DNA of 64,000 bases, from assembly GCF_015840335.1 (NCBI RefSeq), contig NZ_CP060395.1:2827277-2891276 (forward strand), written 5' to 3'. Within the stretch, counting starts at the first letter, position 1. Each line of letters starts with the position of its first letter. Below are positions 35,040 to 44,380 of this stretch, in pieces. The translations under genes and the position numbers were made by a program. Origin of the DNA: Synechococcus sp. CBW1108. GTDB taxonomy: Bacteria; Cyanobacteriota; Cyanobacteriia; PCC-6307; Cyanobiaceae. Below the pieces are notes generated by a model. That model was given only the letters and a program-made list of their open reading frames with translations. It did no database searches and was not told the origin of the DNA.

Positions 35040-35344
35040 TTACCCCAAAGGGCTACCGTGATCGCCCCTGGCCCGCGGTAACTCATCAAAAGCAACAGTT
35101 CACCGCCAAGATTAATACAAGCGGTGTACACCAAAAGCAGACCAAATAACCACCACCAGCGCATGTGGAGAAACTGCTCTGGACCGTAAAAAACAAGTGT
35201 AATCGTCCCAAAGACCAACGCTGCCAAAAGATTTGTCAGGCCAATGGTCAGGCCTGCACCCCACCCCTTATCCACCACGACCCGATTCAGAACCCCGGAA
35301 GCAGAAAAGGCCAAAACGCTGAGCAAGCCCAAGGCAAGACCCAC
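35040..35344 (-). pseudogene. EamA/DMT transporter, N-terminal part (split by IS3 copy 1)
   Basis: The fragment starts (GTG) MGLALGLLSVLAFSASGVLN and has three to four helices, including GLTIGLTNLLAALVFGTITL and LVYTACINLGGELLLLMSYR, ending VALWG at the IS junction. Joined to 30581-30434 it gives about 150 residues, a single EamA-domain transporter. The substrate is unknown. Confidence 0.8.
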
Positions 35345-35364
35345 AGGATCCAGGCCACTCCAGG

Positions 35365-35516
35365 GCGTAGCGGAACACCGGCTCCAGCAGAGCCCATAGC
35401 GCCGGCCAGCCGGCCGCCTCGAAGGGGCGGATCTCCAGGGGTGGTCGGGAGTTTGTCAGAGTGGTTGGCAAACGGACCCTGATGATTGTCTCTCCAACGG
35501 GTGTCTGTGGTTCCAC
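35365..35516 (-). pseudogene. GNAT acetyltransferase N-terminal remnant
   Basis: The minus-strand frame from GTG 35516 contains LEIRPFEAAGWPALWALLEP followed by VFR, the typical first strand and helix of GNAT N-acetyltransferases. Right after VFR the sequence leaves the family and runs into the start of the EamA gene. About 80 percent of the gene is missing. Confidence 0.5.
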
Positions 35517-35738
35517 GGATCACCTGTCCGGGGCCTGGCAGGCAAGGGTTAGGGATTTCTTCTGGGAGAAGATTTGCTCAAGACTTGAGCTTCTCGGCGG
35601 TGATCTTGACTCGGGTTATGGAGCCCAAAATTTAAGAACACGGGAAACACAAATGGCGTATTGCTCTCTGCTTTCGCCGCTCTGCTCGCTTGGGGGTACT
35701 TCGCATGATCTAGCGCTGCACGAAACCAACCTGTGCCA

Positions 35739-36905
35739 TCAGAATCCTTTGGGTGCGATTGCCACCTGGCGCTTTCCATTTTGCTTCACCAGATACATCG
35801 CGCGGTCTGCCAGCTTCACCAGGCTCTCCAGGCACGAGGAGGCATTGCTAGCGGCGTCACTTGGGTGCTCGCAGAGGTTGGGCACAAGAGACTGCTCTGC
35901 ATCCAGCACAACGCCGATACTGGCACCGATACGTATCAAATGATCGCCGAGCCGAAAGGGTTGGTTGAGGCCATCACTGATGCGCTGAGCCAGGGTTAAG
36001 GCCAGCTCCCGCTCCGAGCAGCCGCGAAACACCGCAATAAACTCATCACCGCCGATGCGCCCCACGCAGTCACCCTCGCGGAGATAACTCCTCAACCTTT
36101 GGGCGACGGCTGTCAGCAACAGGTCGCCAATGCCATGGCCGTGGACGTCGTTCACTGTCTTGAAATCGTCGAGATCGATCATGCAGACCGCCAGGGCTGC
36201 GGTAGCCCGGCTGGCCGGGTTCTGCATGGTCTCGAGCAGAGCTCGCTCAATGCCGCGTCGGTTGTAAAGGCCTGTGAGTGGATCCGTAAGGGCGATGCGC
36301 TCGAGATCGACCTTCTCATCATTCAGTTGTTGCTCCCGCAGCTGAGCTTGGCGCCGCATCTGACGGTTTCCTGATACCAGCAGGGTCCCTACCAGAGCGG
36401 CCGTCAAGCTGCCCAGCACAAGATATTGCTGGGCAAGCAGTCTGAGCACCGCATCGGTGCTCGAGGACCAAGTGCGCAGCTTCAACCAGCCAACAGGCAA
36501 GCCGGCTACTATTGGACTCCAGCGGGTGGTGATCCCGTTTGTCGTAACAGGGGATTCCAGCCCAGAACGTGGCGGCAGGATTCGCTGGGGGACAAAAACC
36601 AATTCAGGAACATCAGAAGGTCTGCGGCGCTGCAGATGCACCAACACCTTGCCTTCGGTATCGACAACCAGGGCGGATGCGATTGTTTCATCAGTCATGG
36701 CCTGCTCGAGGCGGGATTCCATCCCCGCATAGTCATCAATTGCCAACTGATCAGCCAGACCTAATGCCAGCCCACGGGCCAGGGCCATGCGGGCCCGCTC
36801 CTGAGCCTGTTCGATCAAGCTCCGTGACTCCTGGTAAGAGATCCAGCCAAGCACCCCTCCGGTGACAAGGCCCACGCTCACCAAGGCCACCAGCGATCGC
36901 TGCAT
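35739..36905 (-). CDS. Diguanylate cyclase with periplasmic sensor region
   Basis: Starting at ATG 36905 (MQRSLVALVSVGLVTGGVLG), the 388-residue protein has an N-terminal helix, an extracytoplasmic stretch of about 150 residues, a second helix (LVLGSLTAALVGTLLVSG) and a GGDEF domain. The domain shows ALTDPLTGLYNRRG, the metal-binding MIDLDDFKTVNDVHGH, an I-site REGD and the signature RIGGDEF. It should make c-di-GMP with product inhibition. It lies about 50 bp after the PhnD-like binding protein in the same direction, so the pair may form a ligand-sensing unit. The IS3 copy 2 insertion now separates the two genes. Confidence 0.88.
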   Translation of the reverse strand: MQRSLVALVSVGLVTGGVLGWISYQESRSLIEQAQERARMALARGLALGLADQLAIDDYAGMESRLEQAMTDETIASALVVDTEGKVLVHLQRRRPSDVPELVFVPQRILPPRSGLESPVTTNGITTRWSPIVAGLPVGWLKLRTWSSSTDAVLRLLAQQYLVLGSLTAALVGTLLVSGNRQMRRQAQLREQQLNDEKVDLERIALTDPLTGLYNRRGIERALLETMQNPASRATAALAVCMIDLDDFKTVNDVHGHGIGDLLLTAVAQRLRSYLREGDCVGRIGGDEFIAVFRGCSERELALTLAQRISDGLNQPFRLGDHLIRIGASIGVVLDAEQSLVPNLCEHPSDAASNASSCLESLVKLADRAMYLVKQNGKRQVAIAPKGF

Positions 36906-37026
36906 CCCCCAGCGCGGGAGCGGTGGGGGATGCGCCCCGGCAACAACTGAATGCTCAGTCACCCCCGGTTTCAGGAAAGATGTCACCCCTTTGATCCATC
37001 CATCCGGGGGCTTGAGGACATGACCA

Positions 37027-37533
37027 ATGCGCCGATACAGCGAGGCCGTTAAGGCTGATGTGAGGAGACGGATGCACCCGCCCCACAGGCAGAGCGTTGC
37101 CCGGATTTCAGAGGAGCTGGGCATCCACGTGATGACCCTCTACAAATGGAGGAAGGCCTGGCGGTTGCAGGGAGAGGTGGTGCCGGCATCCGAGAAGGAA
37201 CCAGAGGGCTGGAACGCCGCCGACAAGTTCACGGTGGTGCTGGAAAGCGCCGGGCTCAATGCCACCGAACTCAGCGCCTACTGCCGCGAGCGGGGCCTGT
37301 TCCCTGAGCAGGTGAGCCGTTGGCGGCAGGCGGCCCAGGATGCCAACGCCAAGCCGGTGCTGACGATGGCCGAACAGAAGGAGCTCGAGAAGCTCCGCGC
37401 CCAGGACCAGCGGGAGATCAAAGCCCTAAAAAAGGAGCTGCAGCGCAAGGAGAAGGCCATGGCGGAGATGGCGGCTTTGCTGGTGCTGCAAAAAAAGTGG
37501 GATGCCTTCTGTTCGGAGGAAGAGGAAGGCTGA
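37027..37533 (+). CDS. IS3 copy 2 OrfA (HTH protein)
   Basis: Nearly identical to copy 1 OrfA; one visible change is LKKELQRK instead of LRKELQRK. The slippery heptamer A AAA AAG lies at 37491-37497. A second A-rich run (CTAAAAAAGG, about 37427-37436) created by the same change could add a further slippage point. Confidence 0.88.
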   Translation: MRRYSEAVKADVRRRMHPPHRQSVARISEELGIHVMTLYKWRKAWRLQGEVVPASEKEPEGWNAADKFTVVLESAGLNATELSAYCRERGLFPEQVSRWRQAAQDANAKPVLTMAEQKELEKLRAQDQREIKALKKELQRKEKAMAEMAALLVLQKKWDAFCSEEEEG

Positions 37534-38642
37534 CCAGCGCCGTGCACCGGCGGAAGGTGATCGAGCTGATCGGGGAGGCCAATGCTGCGGGCGCCGGCCT
37601 GGTGAGGGCCTGTGGTGTGATCGGCATCTGCCTGCGCACCCTCAAACGCTGGCGGAAGGCCTTCCTGGGTGATGGGGACGGCGTGGATCGCCGTAAAGGC
37701 AGTGCTCGGCTGGTGGGTCACCGCCTGAGCGAGGAAGAGCGCCAGCGAATCCTGCTGACGTGCAACCAGCCGGAGTACGCCGCGCTGCCGCCAGGGCAGA
37801 TCGTGCCGGCACTGTCCGATCAAAAGCTCTTTATTGGTTCAGAGAGCAGCTTCTATCGGGTGCTGCACCAGGCGGGTCAGTGCCACCGCCGGGGGAGGGC
37901 CAGGCTGCCTCAAGAACCGCGCTCGGTGCCGCGCCTCAGGGCGGATGGCCCGAACCAGGTTTGGAGCTGGGACATCAGCTTCCTGCCGACCACGGTGCGG
38001 GGTGTGTGGCTCTACCTCTACCTGGTGATCGACGTCTGGAGCCGCAAAGTGGTGGCATGGGATGTGGCCGAGGTGGAGTCGGCCCAGATCGCAGCGGATC
38101 TGGTGCAGCGGGCCTGCCTCAAGGAGCGCTACCACCGCCCCAACGGCTTTGGCCGCCGCCAGTGCCAGCAGCAGCCACTAATCCTCCACGCCGACAACGG
38201 CAATGCAATGCGCGGGGCGACGCTGGAATCACGGCTCGAGGAGATGGGCGTGCTCAGATCCTTCTCCCGGCCAAGGGTCTCAAACGACAACCCGTACTCG
38301 GAATCCCTGTTCCGTACGGTCAAATACCGGCCTGATTACCCGAGCCGGCCCTTTGCCAGCAAGGGCGAGGCCTGTGAATGGGTGGCAGCATTTGTGGATT
38401 GGTACAACCACCGGCACCACCACAGCGCGATCAAATTCGTGACGCCCCACCAGCGCCACAGTGGGGCTGCCGCGGCAATTTGCCAGCAGCGCACTGATGT
38501 CTACGAGGCCGCCCGCCGTGCCAATCCAACGCGCTGGAGCGGTGCCACCCGCTGCTGGAATCAACCGGCAGAAGTGTGGATAAACAAGCCAACAGAAGAG
38601 CCCGATCCGGTCCTGGCGCTACCCTTAATCAAGGCCGCCTGA
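37498..38642 (+). CDS. IS3 copy 2 OrfB transposase
   Basis: The complete rve-domain transposase frame follows the -1 slippage site and reads KVGCLLFGGRGRLTSAVHRR at its start. The DDE residues are in WSWDISFL, HADNGNAM and NDNPYSESLFRTVKYRPDYP. It ends LPLIKAA. It should be made as an OrfAB fusion by programmed frameshifting. Nothing visible would prevent activity. Confidence 0.88.
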
Positions 38643-39670
38643 ATGGCAGCCAAGGAGTGACAACTTTCCTGAAAGTCACCGTCACCGCCCAGCACCACAA
38701 AACGGCCCAATCCAAGCCGGTTCAACGGGGCGTAATCCCTGGCGTGGTCTGCACGAACAGGATTGGGCATCTGCACAGTCTCCAGCAGTGTGCGTCCCTC
38801 GGGATTAGAGGCCAGCTGCAGGAAAGCCGCTCGCACCTTGGCCTGGACCGCCAACGGCACGCGCCTGGCGGCAGAGAAAGGGTGGGCAGGGAAGACAGGC
38901 GTGCGCCAGAGCACACGCAGCTGCTGTTTCACTTCCTTCCGCTCCCTGACAAGGGTGTTGTTGACGCCCCCACCGGCCTTGCTGCTGCCAAGTACGACAG
39001 ACCGATAAACATTGGAGTGGGTCTCCACGTAGCGGGGATTGATCGTGATGCCATCGCGCGCCAACAGCGCCCGGGGCAACAGGGAGGCAGCAAAGGAGTT
39101 TGGTGAAGGGAAAGCCACCACCGCTCCCTGGAGTTCACTGATCCGTCTGATGGGACTATCGCGGCGCACCATCAGCAACCCCTCCAGACCCTTGCGATCC
39201 CTCACGAGAGGCAGAAAGCCCAGCCACTGGTTGGCCAACACCTGGTGGTAGGGGTTCAGGAAGGCAAAATCCAGGGCGCCGCTGCGGAGCTGCTGCTCAA
39301 AGGCCGGAATCGTACCGGCTACCACCAGCTCAAAGCACTGGCCCGAACGCCGGCCCACCGCGGTGAGGACGGGCTGCCAGGCAGCAATGGTCTGGCGTGG
39401 CGGCAGCTGGGGCACCACGCCTACGCGCCAGCGGGGTGCTCCGACTTTGCCCACACAACTGGAGGCCACTGCGGGTTGTTCAGCCAGCAACAGGTGGCCA
39501 ACTGAAAAAATTGCCGCCAATGCTAGTTGGCATAACAGACCCAGTGGCGCTTGGAGGCGAGGCCAACCCCGCTGCGGAACAGTGGGCGGAGGCCAAATAG
39601 CAGCAGCTGGAGGTGGATATTCGATTTTATTCCCAGAAAGGCAAGAGCCGATTGCTTTAAAATAGAACAT
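38561..39670 (-). CDS. PhnD-like phosphate/phosphonate-type binding protein with IS-derived tail
   Basis: After a membrane/signal segment (LGLLCQLALAAIFSVGHLLL), the protein shows WRVGVVPQLPPRQTIAAWQP, LRSGALDFAFLNPYHQVLAN and LQGAVVAFPSPNSFAASLLP, the PhnD-like periplasmic binding fold. The original gene ended ...RFVVLGGD-TGA. IS3 copy 2 entered at that TGA, so the frame now reads about 40 extra residues out of the IS end and stops at 38561. The binding core is complete. The annotated start at 39670 may be too far upstream. It precedes the GGDEF gene, which suggests that it senses or delivers a ligand for that enzyme. Confidence 0.8.
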   Translation of the reverse strand: MFYFKAIGSCLSGNKIEYPPPAAAIWPPPTVPQRGWPRLQAPLGLLCQLALAAIFSVGHLLLAEQPAVASSCVGKVGAPRWRVGVVPQLPPRQTIAAWQPVLTAVGRRSGQCFELVVAGTIPAFEQQLRSGALDFAFLNPYHQVLANQWLGFLPLVRDRKGLEGLLMVRRDSPIRRISELQGAVVAFPSPNSFAASLLPRALLARDGITINPRYVETHSNVYRSVVLGSSKAGGGVNNTLVRERKEVKQQLRVLWRTPVFPAHPFSAARRVPLAVQAKVRAAFLQLASNPEGRTLLETVQMPNPVRADHARDYAPLNRLGLGRFVVLGGDGDFQESCHSLAAIQAALIKGSARTGSGSSVGLFIHTSAG

Positions 39671-40470
39671 TATTTCAATAATAGCGGTTACTTGTAGGTA
39701 GGTGGCTTCTCAATAATCTAGCTCCTGCCTTTGCGGCTGTGACTTTGCTCGATCAGGCAATTCAGGTCCGCCTGAGCATGGGGATGCCAGCGGAGTACGG
39801 ACATGCTTACGCACCAGCGGACTGACTGGCACGATGAAGCTCCCTTCATGAAGACCCATTGCCGGCCCGTGCTGGCAGATCCATCGTGGCTCCAACGGGA
39901 TTCGGAGACTCCACAGATGGAAGACACCCCCCCCCTGAGCAGTCATCAGGAGCGCGCTGACGATCCAGCCCTGTACGGTCGGAACGTCACCCTCAGACAC
40001 CTGGCCCCAGGTGCTGGCGCCGGCAGCTCCGACCACAACTGCAGCCTTCAGATTCCACGATCTGATCACCAAGCAAAACCCAAACGCAGCTGCACCCCAC
40101 CCCTTGGGCCCTACCCCTTGTGACTAAACCACAGCTGAGCAGGCAAATTCCCGGGTCCCAAGGCACCGATACCTGCTAAGGGATGGTGAAGCAGTTGCGG
40201 AAGCTGGACAGCCAGCACAAGCTTTCCATGCCCAGCATGTGAGTGCAACTTGGTTGATTTTTTCCATAAGCAACCGCCTGGTGCTGCTTGGCTGAGCGAA
40301 TCTCGCGTCGTGAATTGGGACACTTGAAAGGGCTTGCCGATTCACGCCGCTACCTGCTGAATCGTGGCAGAACCGTTGTTGATCCGCAATGCAGCTTGGC
40401 CTGCTCGCGCAACAGCCCTCGACCACTCCTATTTTTCAAAGGTCCTAAGGCTAGCGCCCGAAAAGGATCC
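39671..40470. other. Gap of 800 bp without a confident gene
   Basis: The longest frame is on the minus strand (40072-39710, beginning MVIRSWNLKAAVVVGAAGAS, 120 codons). It has a hydrophobic start but no family features. Several other frames on both strands are open for 70-100 codons, as expected from GC-rich sequence. No terminator, RNA gene or repeat of note was found. It may contain decayed genes. Confidence 0.4.
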
Positions 40471-40773
40471 TCAGTAATTCTTCTTGTGCTGCTTGGCTTC
40501 CATGCTGGCTTCCAGGCAGTTCAAGGCAACAAAGCTCAGGCCAGTGTCCGCCTTGGAATCACAGTCCAAGCCTTTTGTACTTCCTTTTGGGGGGTCAATA
40601 TTTACCAGCGCGTGTCCAGGGTCTTTAGGGTCTTCGGAGAAACGTATGGCTGCATTGCCGCTGGGACACTCCACATATGGCGTACTTTTCAGAAGGTTTA
40701 TTGGGGCAATGATGATCTTGCTGGTGGTGCCAGCATCCATACAAACAGCACGCGTAAGCTGCTGAAGATTATA

Positions 40774-42021
40774 GGGGACCTCGAAAAATCAAGAATTTCA
40801 CACCTACAGCCGCTTGCAAAAAAAACGCCTTGCGGCGCCAAACGATCTAATAATTTGCACAACAAAACGACTAAATTGAATCAGGCAGCCTCATGAAAAT
40901 TATTACTCATGCGAGTGCAAATGCACGATTTGCTCTTAGAAGATATCGCAAGAAGTTAAATGTCAGATTCTTGAGACCCCACCATGCTTTGTTTTTCTCA
41001 AGCCCAATCTTTCTAGTCATCTTGCCACCCATAGACATGGTCATGCAGCCAAAAACATGTTCCACACAAGCTCTAATTGCTGATTTAATACGGTTACGCT
41101 CTTTGGCTGCGTCGCTTAGCGGGTGATTGCGGCTGCCTTTTTCGTGAATGCAACTTTCAAAACCGCCAAGATCCAGTAGGTCTTCAAAGCGCTCGCCTGC
41201 AAAGGCAGAATCTGCCCAAACATAATCATCTGTGTTCTCAGGATCGAGGAGCATCGGCAGCATCTGACTGTCATGGATATTGGCCGGTGTCACGGCATAG
41301 CGTCTGATAAATCCATGTTCAACGTCGATACAGATACTGTTCTTGTAGCCATAGTGATTGATGCCGTTCTTTTTAACCCATCGCGCATCTAAGTCCTTTT
41401 GCTGCAATCGATTTGGGTTTTCGTCCCATCCTTCAGGCATGCGATTCTCTTTAATCTCCTTGTTGTCTTCTCTGCTATTCCGCTGCCGTGGCACTGGAAC
41501 CAACGTTGCATCAATTATCTGCCCGCCACGGGCTTCGAGGCCTTGGGACCGGAGATAGGCCTCAAACTTTTCAAACAGCTCTTCGATTACCCCAGCCTTA
41601 CGAAGCCTTTCTCTAAAAAAGGCGATAGTAGTAGCATCGGGAATATCGTTCATTACGCCTAAGCCAACAAACTCTTCAAAAGAACGGCGATCATTTACCT
41701 GGAACTCAGTGTCATCATCGCTCAAATTGAAAAGCTGTTGGAGCACCAGCATTTTGAAGAGGATCAGAGGATCAATTCTCCGCCGACCAGCATTGCTTTT
41801 CCGCTCTTGCGCATAACCTCTTTCGAGCAGTGGGCGAAATGATTCCCAAGGAATCGACTGGGAAAGTCGCTCAAGAACAGGTTTTTTAGTTTTGAGCTTT
41901 TCAACCCTCTGCTGCTCGTCCCAGAAGCCTCTCTGACCCATACCAGGTATGCAATTAACTATCCAAATTATAAGCTATTGTCGCCTCAACGCAAGGGCTG
42001 GTCGTATTTTTCGAGGTGCCC
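40774..42021 (-). mobile_element. IS5-family element, 1,248 bp
   Basis: The ends, GGGGACCTCGAAAAAT on the left and GGGCACCTCGAAAAAT read inward from the right, are flanked by a 4-bp direct repeat TATA (40770-40773 and 42022-42025). It has one intact transposase gene on the minus strand. The GC content is clearly lower than the surroundings, so it is a recent arrival from another background. Confidence 0.88.
40907..41941 (-). CDS. IS5-family transposase, 344 aa
   Basis: Typical IS5 group organisation: the N-terminal DUF772 region (PLILFKMLVLQQLFNLSDDD), GGQIIDATLVPVPRQRNSRE with the first Asp, DDYVWADSAFAGERFEDLLD with the second Asp, and SAIRACVEHVFGCMTMSMGG with the Glu. The frame is intact and the length is normal for the group, so it may be active. 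Confidence 0.92.
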   Translation of the reverse strand: MGQRGFWDEQQRVEKLKTKKPVLERLSQSIPWESFRPLLERGYAQERKSNAGRRRIDPLILFKMLVLQQLFNLSDDDTEFQVNDRRSFEEFVGLGVMNDIPDATTIAFFRERLRKAGVIEELFEKFEAYLRSQGLEARGGQIIDATLVPVPRQRNSREDNKEIKENRMPEGWDENPNRLQQKDLDARWVKKNGINHYGYKNSICIDVEHGFIRRYAVTPANIHDSQMLPMLLDPENTDDYVWADSAFAGERFEDLLDLGGFESCIHEKGSRNHPLSDAAKERNRIKSAIRACVEHVFGCMTMSMGGKMTRKIGLEKNKAWWGLKNLTFNFLRYLLRANRAFALA

Positions 42022-42242
42022 TATATGCGGTCATGAGATTTACTTGTTGCGCATGGGCGCTCATTCCGGCACCGGCGTTCAAGGAATCCGCAAGCAATCC
42101 CAGATTCGAGAATTTCAATTTCTCAAGCGACAGAATCAATCAACCTACCATCGCAAGCTATAAATTGGGCGCGCCAGGCCCCATTTGGGCATTTCTGCCC
42201 TTTATGCGCTTATAGTCATATAAGTGCGAGCAGTAGCAAGCC

Positions 42243-42770
42243 TTGGCCCAAGCAACCAGCCAGCGCATCACCGTTCACGACCTGGCCCAGCAGTTGGCTG
42301 AGCAGCGGGTGAAGGTGGTCGACGTGCGCGAACCAATGGAATACGCCGGTGGCCATATCGCCGGCAGCCTGAACGTGCCCCTCTCGCGCATCACCCAGGC
42401 CAACCTGCCCCAGGGCCCCTTGGTGCTGGTGTGCCAAAGCGGCAACCGCAGCACCAAGGCCCTGACCCAGCTTCTGCAGCAGGGCTATCCCCACCCCTTG
42501 GTCGACCTGGAAGGCGGAGTTTCGGCCTGGCAGCAGGCCGGGCTGCCGGTGCGAAAACTCCAAAACGCCCCCCTGCCCCTGATGCGCCAGGTGCAGATCG
42601 CAGCCGGGTCCCTGGTGCTGCTGGGGCTGGTTCTCAGCCATGCCCTTGCCCCGGCCTGGATCCTGCTCAGCTGGTTCGTGGGGGCAGGGCTGGTATTTGC
42701 CGGTGTAAGCGGCTTCTGGGGCATGGCCAGGCTCCTGGCGGTGATGCCATGGAACCGGATAGGGGCCTAG
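42243..42770 (+). CDS. Rhodanese-domain protein with C-terminal membrane helices
   Basis: The 175-residue protein starts with TTG 42243. The rhodanese domain (VKVVDVREPMEYAGGHIAGS, then LVLVCQSGNRSTKALTQLLQ) has the active-site Cys in a CQSGNRS loop. After residue 120 two hydrophobic helices (IAAGSLVLLGLVLSHALAP and LLSWFVGAGLVFAGVSGFWG) form a DUF2892-like membrane part. Such fusions are thought to move sulfane sulfur at the membrane. A second rhodanese gene lies next to a TauE/SafE transporter at the end of the window. Confidence 0.85.
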   Translation: MAQATSQRITVHDLAQQLAEQRVKVVDVREPMEYAGGHIAGSLNVPLSRITQANLPQGPLVLVCQSGNRSTKALTQLLQQGYPHPLVDLEGGVSAWQQAGLPVRKLQNAPLPLMRQVQIAAGSLVLLGLVLSHALAPAWILLSWFVGAGLVFAGVSGFWGMARLLAVMPWNRIGA

Positions 42771-42995
42771 AAACAGAACTAGCCGCCCTGCCCATCCACC
42801 AACCCTGTCGATTGCCGCCATGGCTGCTGAATACCAAACCAGCAACCTGGTGGTGGAATTCCTTGCCTCAAGCGGGCTTTCGGCTCTATTTAATTTCACT
42901 GGTGATCCGCCAGTACGTCTACCTTTATGCCAATGCCCATAAGAGGCAGATCCCCCTACAGCGAATAGATCGTGAGCTCCGCGCTGGCCTGATTC

Positions 42996-44360
42996 ATGCA
43001 AGTCCCTTTTGACCTGATCGTGCTCGGCGCCGGCTCCGGCGGCCTGGCGGCAGCCAAACGCGCCGCGCTCCACGGTGCGCGGGTGGCGATCGTGGAGGGT
43101 GACCGGGTGGGCGGCACCTGCGTAATCCGCGGCTGTGTGCCGAAGAAATTGCTCGTGTACGGCTCGTCCTACAGGCACCTGCTGGCTGACGCACCCAGCT
43201 ACGGCTGGAAAATCAACGCGGTGCAACCTGATAGCGCCACCCTCCTGGCCAACGTGCGAGCTGAGGTGGATCGGCTCAACACACTGCACATCGGCTTGCT
43301 GGAGAAGGCCGGCGTGGAACTGCTGCGGGGCTGGGGACGTTTCAGCGGACCCACGAGCCTGGTGGTGACGGCGGCCGATGGCAGTGAGCAGGAGCTCCAC
43401 TCCAAGCGGATTCTGATTGCTGTGGGCGGCCGGCCCCATCGCCCCGAGATTCCCGGCGCCGAACTGGCCTGGCTCAGCGACGATATATTTGAACTTGAGC
43501 GCTTCCCCGAGCGGGTGGTTGTGGTGGGTGCGGGCTTCATCGCCTGCGAATTCGCCGGCATCCTCAATGGCCTAGGCGTGCAGGTAACCCAGCTGGTGCG
43601 CGGCGATCACCTGCTGCGCGGCTTCGACCGCGAGGCCAGCGAAGCGGTGCGCGCCGGTATGGAGGCAGAGGGCGTCGAGATCCGCTTCGCCCACTCCCCA
43701 GCGGCGATCACCGGCCAGTGCGCCCCCGGGGAACTCAGCGTCACCACCCAGAGCGGCGAGTCGATCGCCTGTGGGGGCGTGCTGCTGGCCACCGGCCGCA
43801 GGCCTTTTCTGCATGGGCTCAATCTGGAGGCTGCCGGCGTGGCAGTGGAGGGCAACCGCATCCCTGTAGATGGCGACCAGTGCACCAACGTGGCCGGCAT
43901 CTATGCGGTTGGAGATGTCACAGACCGCATCAACCTGACCCCAGTTGCGGTGGATGAGGGCCGCGCCTTTGCCGACACGGTATACGGCCACAGGCCACGC
44001 CAGGTGGACCACAGCCTGGTGGCCAGCGCGGTATTTGCCCAGCCGGAGTTGGCCAGCGTGGGGCTTAGCGAAGAACAGGCAATCGAGCGCTGCGGCATCG
44101 ATGGAATCAAGCTGCACCGTGCCCGCTTCCGCCCGATGAGTCAGGCCCTGCCGGCCAGAGGTCCCAAGGTGTTGCTCAAGCTGATCGTGGAGACCGCCAG
44201 CAACAAGGTGCTTGGCTGCCACATGGTGGGCGAACACGCCGCTGAAATTATCCAGATGGCAGCGATCGCCATTGGCATGGGAGCCACCAAGGCCGACTTC
44301 GACCGCACCATGGCCCTGCATCCCTCAGTGGCAGAGGAATTCGTGACAATGTCTAATTAA
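42996..44360 (+). CDS. gor: Glutathione-disulfide reductase
   Basis: The 454-residue flavoprotein has the FAD motif VLGAGSGGLAAAKRAALHGA, the redox-active disulfide GGTCVIRGCVPKKLLVY, the NAD(P)H motif VVVVGAGFIACEFAGILNGL, the second FAD motif GIYAVGDVTDRINLTPVAVD, and the C-terminal catalytic His-Glu in MALHPSVAEEF. Cyanobacterial GR has the same CVIRGCVPKK form. It reduces GSSG with NADPH in the cytoplasm. The start at ATG 42996 is fixed by the adjacent FAD fold. A 13-bp tandem duplication begins at its stop codon. Confidence 0.95.
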   Translation: MQVPFDLIVLGAGSGGLAAAKRAALHGARVAIVEGDRVGGTCVIRGCVPKKLLVYGSSYRHLLADAPSYGWKINAVQPDSATLLANVRAEVDRLNTLHIGLLEKAGVELLRGWGRFSGPTSLVVTAADGSEQELHSKRILIAVGGRPHRPEIPGAELAWLSDDIFELERFPERVVVVGAGFIACEFAGILNGLGVQVTQLVRGDHLLRGFDREASEAVRAGMEAEGVEIRFAHSPAAITGQCAPGELSVTTQSGESIACGGVLLATGRRPFLHGLNLEAAGVAVEGNRIPVDGDQCTNVAGIYAVGDVTDRINLTPVAVDEGRAFADTVYGHRPRQVDHSLVASAVFAQPELASVGLSEEQAIERCGIDGIKLHRARFRPMSQALPARGPKVLLKLIVETASNKVLGCHMVGEHAAEIIQMAAIAIGMGATKADFDRTMALHPSVAEEFVTMSN

Positions 44361-44380
44361 AATGCCCAATTAAAATGCCC
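44355..44380. repeat. 13-bp tandem duplication at the gor stop codon
   Basis: The unit AATTAAAATGCCC occurs twice without mismatch, followed by a partial third AATT. The gor stop TAA lies in the first unit. Confidence 0.9.

Larger units (their letters stand above)
36962..38681 (+). mobile_element. IS3-family element, copy 2, 1,720 bp
   Basis: Same ends as copy 1, with a TCA target duplication at 36959-36961 and 38682-38684. It sits exactly at the stop codon of the PhnD-like gene. Its 3' third differs from the other copies at several positions (for example AGCAAGGGCGAGG instead of AACAAAGAGGAGG near 38358), so it is the most diverged copy. Confidence 0.92.
40471..42118 (-). pseudogene. Small secreted protein split by IS5-family element
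   Basis: The 3' part (40773-40471) reads YNLQQLTRAVCMDAGTTSKI, then PYVECPSGNAAIRF and GLDCDSKADTGLSFVALNCL. If the IS5 element and one TATA duplication are removed, the frame continues upstream into AHAQQVNLMTA, preceded by a signal-peptide-like segment that could begin at TTG 42118 (KFSNLGLLADSLNAGAGMSA). The reconstructed protein is about 130 residues with an AHA-QQ cleavage site and five or so Cys. I do not recognise the family. Confidence 0.5.

Noticed and set aside
42785-42995. Small ORF between the rhodanese and gor genes (MAAEYQTSNLVVEFLASSGL...)
   Set aside because: About 40 codons with no recognisable family, in a 225-bp gap; not convincing enough to annotate.
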